From Luscinia megarhynchos (lineage: Eukaryota; Chordata; Aves; Passeriformes; Turdidae): a stretch of 64,000 nucleotides of DNA. The DNA is taken from the NCBI GenBank assembly GCA_034336665.1, contig JAPFBE010000002.1:7982146-8046145 (forward strand), in the 5' to 3' direction. The translations under genes were made by a program, and so were the position numbers. Under the pieces are notes generated by a model. The model worked only from the letters and a program-made list of their open reading frames with translations, searched no databases and was not told where the DNA came from. Shown piece after piece: positions 58,749-64,000 of the stretch. How positions within the stretch are numbered: the first letter of the stretch is position 1; every line of letters begins with the position of its first letter.

Positions 58749-61700
58749 CACATCCTCTTTCATGATCATTAAACATTTACTACTGTTAAATATTTTTTAT
58801 AAAGAATATTCAGATTAAAGGCAATATTGCTACTGCAATCTTTTATCTCACTATAAAATTTTAAGTAATTTCATTTTGATTTTTACTGCTCCAGCTGATT
58901 CTTAGAGGCAGTAAAGGAATCACCTTTGAGGCAGGTGCCATTTGAGCCATCTATCCTTCGGGGAAAAGAAAGCTATTGACTGGTGAGCTTCACACAGGAG
59001 CTGAAAACTCCTCTTGTAATGGTTAGTACAACCTCAGAAGTTAGGATGATTTGATCAAACATCTGAAAAGCCTTAATAGAAGGGAAGGGCCAGAGATGCT
59101 GCCCCCAGAGTCACAGACTAAACATTATTTTTTCAAGTGTCAGCCATAATTACCTGCATTCCCACTGTACCCAGAAAGTGAATACTTTGACACAATATGC
59201 TGTTGATTGTGTGCTTCATATTACAGACACTGACACATTGCCAATGGTTTCCCATGCAATCATCACAGTGTGCTCCAGATGTCAGTGGCTAAATCCATGT
59301 TGTAATTATGGAGTTTGGGGTTTCTTCTATTGCTAGTTGGTACTCCTTTCTTAATTTTGGTATTTATAATTCCGAATTTTCTTGGTGAGAAAGAATTAGA
59401 AAAGTGATCAATATTTTATTTTTCTGTTTAATTTTAAATTATTTTCTTTCTCTTTTTGGCAGTGATTTTATTGTGTAAAACAGTTCTTGGAACTTGTCTT
59501 GAGTGTGTCTTTCCCTGGTGACTGAAATTAGAGGAAGCATTGTGTATGTGAGGCTATAGAATGAGTTGAATGAAAGGAGATGGTTGAAGGTATGAAGTGA
59601 TGTGTCTTACTATAAGTCCTGTGCATTTGATATTCTTCTGCCTATGGAGCTGCACAAGAAGGTGCAAATTATCTGTGGAATGCCCAGATCTTCATGTCAG
59701 TGTTATAGCTGTCTGCCTACAGCATTGTGAAAGCTGAAGTCCAAAGAGAGGTGGCAGAAATACTTCACATGCAAGATGTCATCAAAATGTGTGCAAATTA
59801 TTTAAACCACTGTAAAAACTTACTCTGAAGAAAGATGCTAGTGTTCTAATTTCTCATTCTAATTTGTGGAATTAGTGTTCTAGTTTCTAATCTGTCAGTT
59901 ACTTCTGCTAGATTCTTTCCTCCTAACATGGGCAAAAAGTCTTTGTAAGATATTATTCATCTATCAAAACTCCTGCCCCCTCCCAACTAAATAGGAGTTA
60001 GCTTTACTGCTAAAATCAAATAATTGACAAATAAATTTAATTAAACAGGAGAGTTGATAGTCTGGAGATAGTTCTAAAAATGGAACAAAGAGGAGAAAAT
60101 TACAAACTTAGCAGAGGGGGGTGGTTTGAAATGAATGTGTAGGTACAGGCATTTATGGAAATAGAATGGCTTGAGCTAAGTAAGAGGGCAGAAAATTGGC
60201 AGAAATGAATGTAATTGTGCTTTATATGGTACCTAGAGTTTATGTGCAAATAGTCTGGTGGCAGAAAGGCACCCCAGTTCTGAGTGCTACAGGCCTTGCA
60301 CATCAAGAAAAAGCTCAGAGTGGATCCCATTTAGTAAGGGATTAGCTGTGCTGTTGAATTATAGAATGAGCACATTCCCAATTGACAAAAAGGTGGACAC
60401 TAGCAAATACACAGCAAAGCAGGCACTTTATACATAAACTTTAATAGCAGCTACAGATGTGGTGATCAAAGCTGAAGACAATGCAATGGTGCTATAAAGT
60501 AAAGGAAAATAGTTAATACAGAAGAAGTAAGAACCAATATTAATCCCAATAGTATTCATGCTAGAAAGGACAAAAAGTATAACAGGGAATTCCAGTAGAA
60601 ATGAAAGAGCTGTTCATGGGTAAACCTTAATTTCAAAGCACAGCACTCTTCAAACTTGATTAATTTGTCAGTTGTTTCAAAGTAGTTATTTACACAATTC
60701 CCTGATTTCTCTGTCAAGGTAGTTCTGAACAGGGGACAAAAATTCCTATCTTCAAAATAAAGGTAAAATTAATATGTAGAGTACTCTTAGTAAGGAGAAG
60801 GCAGTGGTTGACAAGACAGGGCTTACAAGACCTGGACATGAGTTATTATGCTAGGAAAAATTGTTATATATATAATTGTAAAAGCTTGTACAGATTCACT
60901 GTCAGTCATAGCTCACCAAAAATAGCAAGATGTGTTGGATGTAAGAATAAATACATGGATATAATTATACCTAAAGTCAGTGGTATTGTGATAAACTGTT
61001 ACATACACATAACCACTCACCCCTTCTAATGCAGCTAGGCCTTTGCTGTAAGCAAGTGCTGTTATCTCATCTATACAAAATAAGCAGTGACCTGAACACA
61101 GGTCTTGCTGAACACGTGTCTGGTTTGAATGATGATTAAAAACTCAAACTGAAATGCAGATTATTTATAAGGTTTGGTATTTCATATAATTTCTTCAACA
61201 TGGACAGATGAAATTGAAATGGCTGAGTCTCTATTCAGAGATCTCAGCTGTTGGAAGTACCTGGGCAGAATAGTAGTAGGGCACTTGTACTTGCACTGAT
61301 GATTAAACTTGGGATCCAAACTGAGGAGAAGAAAGTACCCTTCCTTTGAACAAAGGCATTCTCTTTCTTTACTTGGGTTTAGTTTCAGATCTATCATTAC
61401 CAAATGTCAGACATGAGATCCCCCTCCACTCCTATACTTATAAACTACAGAGCAGTAGTTAGAAGAATTCCTTAGGGCACAAGAGTTAAGGTTGCATGAT
61501 GCCATGCTTAAGGTTTCTGAGGCAACATTTCATAACTATAAATTATCTGTTTTTGTCTTATTTCCTTTGGGGAATATTTTTTGTGTAATTTGGTTAACTG
61601 ATACAAGGATAGTAAGTGTGTGCCTATGTGTGTATATAAATACATACCCACAATTATCCCCAGGCAGAAATGCAAATAAATTGCTAAAGGTCAACAGTTG

Positions 61701-61897
61701 CCCTGCTGCTGAGCCAGTTGAAAGAGGCTCTCTGTTGATGAGCCAAGGAATTATGTTTTCTTAGTTACATTCACTCAGATAAGCTAGCCAAATGTGAAAG
61801 AAGAGTCCTCTTGATATCTCTTGGGTGCTAATTAACGTATCTTGAAGATGTGTTTGCTGCTCATCTTGTAACTTACTTCTAGAATGCATCATGGGAG
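58749..61897. other. AT-rich probable intronic stretch, no gene seen
   Basis: About 3.1 kb without element ends, microsatellite or credible exon. Frames are at most 90 codons. Confidence 0.45.
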
Positions 61898-63690
61898 TAT
61901 CCTGGGTGACCCAAAAAATGTGTACTATATTCTGTATTTCCTCTACATCCATCTGCACTGTTTGTGTTACTGTCACTAACAGTCGAAAACCTGGGAAATA
62001 GAACTTGTGTGTTTTGCCCTGGTTCACAAAAAAGGAGGAGTCTGGGGTCCCTTTAAAAGACAAACAACAGAGATGCAGAGACCTCTTTTGTCACTTTCTG
62101 GGCTCCCACGGAAGTTGCTTTGGGTAGGACTGATTAGAAACCTGAGAAGCTGGATCTTACAAACCAAAACTGTTTCAGAGTGAGGACCTTCCTGCAGCTG
62201 CCATACCAAGATGGCACTGGTGGGAGCTGGGGCCACCATTCCTCAGCACTCCATGGGTCTGCTTTCTTCTCCCCCCTCCTCCCCTTTGGGACAGGGACCT
62301 GTGACAGCAGCACTGACACCAGCTGAGCGCAGCAGGAGGCAGCGAGAAGCAGACACCACCATGGTCATTGGAAGGAAGCAGGGGAGCTGACACCCTGGGG
62401 CTGGAGCCCCCCACGTAATGCCAGCACACCCCATCTGCCACCAGAACTGCTTCCTGTTTTTTGTTCCAGGGGGAAGGTTGAGCCAAGGGGGATTCTTTGC
62501 CATATTGTCTTTGCCTTCTGGTCCATCCAGTCTGTTAATGGTGGCCATCATCTTGGGGGAGGGTTTTTCCACCCATACTGTCCTTGTTGTCTGGTCCATG
62601 TGGCATATTACAGTGGTCACTATCTGGGGAGGAGGGGCATCCCTCTGTCCTGGGTATCCCAAAATGTTATTGCATTCCAAATCTATCTGTGCCCAAAATA
62701 ATAACTATCTCATTTAAAGACAGGGTGCTGCGTTTGGGGGATTGCTGGGATTCCTTTAAAAAGTCAGAGTCACCCAAGCAGACCCTCTTTTGCCTTGTGC
62801 TCTTTGCTCAAGGCAGAGGCTCTGCTTTGGTTCTCCTGCCCGCCCCCGAGTTTTGTTCTTCTCCTGCATCTTGGACTGCCTCAAGATGAACCCCAGGACA
62901 TTGTGTCAAGAGGAGTGGAGCAGCCCCACTCTGTGCAGCCCCCAGCCCACAAGCAGTGCCCAGCTGAGGCAAGAAGGGAGAGTTGCTCCAGCCCAGCTAG
63001 TCTTGCCTGGCTTTGCTGTCTCCTGCCTGCCAAGAGGATGGCAAAGTCTCTTCATGTGTTCCAGCCCTTGACTGAGCACCAGCTGCTGGAGAGTGCCAGC
63101 TGCCTTTGTTGATGGAATTTCCACTGTTGGAGAGATAAGGGTTAGGGTGGGAGGGCTGCTGCCATTTTCTTCGTTGTCTTTTAAGCCACACGCTCTTGGT
63201 GGGAGGTGTCACTGCCATTTTCAGTTTCTCTGTTCCCAGGGAAGTTGGGCAGATTTAGAAATTTTGTACCTAATGATTATTTTCAGTAATTTTTTGCCTG
63301 TTTCTGTTTTGCTTGTTAGTAAACTTATTTTTTCACTTGCATCTACTCATATTAATTTCTCCTTATGGGTGGCAAGAGATTGGTTAAAACTAAGGAGAGA
63401 TAACTCATGTTAGAGTGTCTCCAGTAAATTGTCTTAAACCAAGATACCTGGCATCTTGTTTTCTTTGTTCCTGGGGAGTCCCAGGGTTTCAGCACCTTTG
63501 TGTCTAGTGGTTGTTGCTGTTATCTTGCTGTTGTTGTTTGTTGTCCAGTAAACTGCCATTTTTTTCATTTATATCTTCTTTCATTAATGTCTCCTTATTG
63601 GTGAATGGGGAGTGGTTAAAACTAAGGGGAGGTATTTCATTTCGGCCTGTCCACTCCATATAATTGTCTTAAACTAAGGTGGTCTGATAA
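61898..63690. mobile_element. ERV LTR, family B, split by a second family B LTR
   Basis: The left part (61898-62645) starts tatcctgggtgacccaaaaa and follows family B through a ccctttaaaagac block and the ccatctgccaccagaactgc block to about a ctggggaggagg block. The right part (63454-63690) resumes family B (ctttgttcctggggagtccc, ggttaaaactaaggggagg) and ends with the ttgtcttaaactaagg block. In the intact copy at 9668-10568 these two parts are adjacent, around 10305-10330. The ~808 bp between them is a separate family B LTR with its own start and end. Confidence 0.72.
62646..63453. mobile_element. ERV LTR, family B, nested copy
   Basis: An ~808-bp LTR starting tgtcctgggtatcccaaaat and ending caagatacctggca, nested in an older copy of its own family. 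It contains cattccaaatctatctgtgc, the caagcagaccctcttttgcc block, a caccagctgctggagagtgc block, and the tail with gtaaattgtcttaaaccaag. No clear target duplication was found. It is ~90 bp shorter than the copy at 9668, with the deficit in the GC-rich middle. Frames of up to 106 codons on the plus strand are products of that GC-rich middle. Confidence 0.72.
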
Positions 63691-63710
63691 CTTGTCCTCA
63701 GATGTTCTGT

Positions 63711-63855
63711 GAAGCTCTAAATATGACATTGGTTAGAGCATGGTGCTAATAACACCAAGGTTGCAGGTTCAATCTCTATATGCACCAGTCACTTAAGAGC
63801 TTGATGATCCTTGAAGGTCTCTCCCAAATCAGAATGTTCTGTGATTATGTGAACA
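63711..63855 (+). mobile_element. tRNA-Ile-derived SINE with CR1-like tail (TguSINE1-like)
   Basis: The head keeps a tRNA-Ile(AAT) body: ggttagagcatggtgctaat spans the D-arm end and anticodon stem-loop. The anticodon loop ctaataac is flanked by ggtg and cacc, and the B-box ggttcaatc lies at 63766-63774. The acceptor half is degraded. From about 63798 the sequence switches to a CR1 3' end (cttgatgatccttgaaggtc, then ttctgtgattatgtg). A tRNA-Ile head joined to a CR1 tail is the structure of TguSINE1, known from passerine birds. It is a retroposon, not a functional tRNA gene. Confidence 0.8.
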
Positions 63856-64000
63856 ACACTGTGATCTCAAGATACAAACTTTAGTGTATTTAGAGTTGTT
63901 TGAGATTTTGTTGTACCTTTTTTTATGGGGGCTGTTTAAAATAGAACCTTAGCAGTCTAATAAATTTCTGTTTCTAGACCCTCTCCTCCACTTACTGCAT
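63856..64000. other. Spacer at window end
   Basis: AT-rich, with no feature recognised. Confidence 0.4.

Noticed and set aside
63724..63795. Functional tRNA-Ile gene
   Set aside because: The acceptor stem is degraded and the sequence runs straight into a CR1-like tail, so it is a SINE head.
1..64000. CRISPR array, phage, operon or biosynthetic cluster
   Set aside because: No regular spaced repeats, ribosome-binding sites or tandem long genes exist; composition and repeats are those of a bird genome.

Overview
The window looks like vertebrate, most likely passerine bird, nuclear DNA. It is an AT-rich, gene-poor stretch packed with retroelement debris. The bird call rests on several CR1 (chicken repeat 1) LINE copies with the typical 3' tail of attctgtg-like octamers. 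It is strengthened by a tRNA-Ile-headed SINE with a CR1-type tail at 63.7 kb, an arrangement known from passerines, and by many avian-type endogenous retrovirus (ERV) LTRs. No bacterial operon, CRISPR array, functional RNA gene or complete protein-coding gene is visible. The long open frames on the complement strand at 55-57 kb are a by-product of a GC-rich repeat.

Layout. 1-6.8 kb is AT-rich DNA with one duplicated ~110-bp segment (4.83 and 6.15 kb). 6.86-7.95 kb is a CpG-containing LTR-like block with two CTCF-like motifs. 9.67-10.57 kb is the best copy of a ~0.9-kb LTR family (called B here). 12.26-12.59 kb is part of LTR family C. 17.4-17.8 kb is a CR1 fragment split by a ~153-bp insertion. 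22-32 kb is the densest LTR cluster: family D at 23.7 kb, a CR1 copy at 24.5-25.9 kb, a family D LTR split by nested family E at 26.35-27.78 kb, a truncated family B copy at 28.35 kb, and further LTRs at 28.7, 29.6 and 31.5 kb. 33.43-34.03 kb is a CpG island with a candidate first exon ending at a good splice donor at 33,813/33,814; it is the only strong sign of a host gene, and any further exons are not seen. 35.1, 38.7 and 41.3 kb hold further LTRs. 45.49-46.57 kb is the best-preserved CR1 3' end. 54.83-56.80 kb is a minus-strand LTR carrying a ~1.3-kb GGGGCT/GGGCC minisatellite. 56.81-57.39 kb is another minus-strand LTR, and 58.18-58.75 kb a third family D LTR. 61.9-63.69 kb is a family B LTR split by a second family B LTR. 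63.71-63.86 kb is the SINE.

How it fits together: the window is best read as the promoter and first exon of one plus-strand host gene, with upstream sequence and part of a long first intron, repeatedly hit by CR1 and ERV insertions. LTR letter names (A-M) are local labels based on similarity seen by eye inside this window and on remembered resemblance to passerine LTRs; no database was searched. The most distinctive feature is the G-quadruplex-prone minisatellite inside the LTR at 55.1-56.5 kb. No new defence, biosynthetic or regulatory system could be supported.
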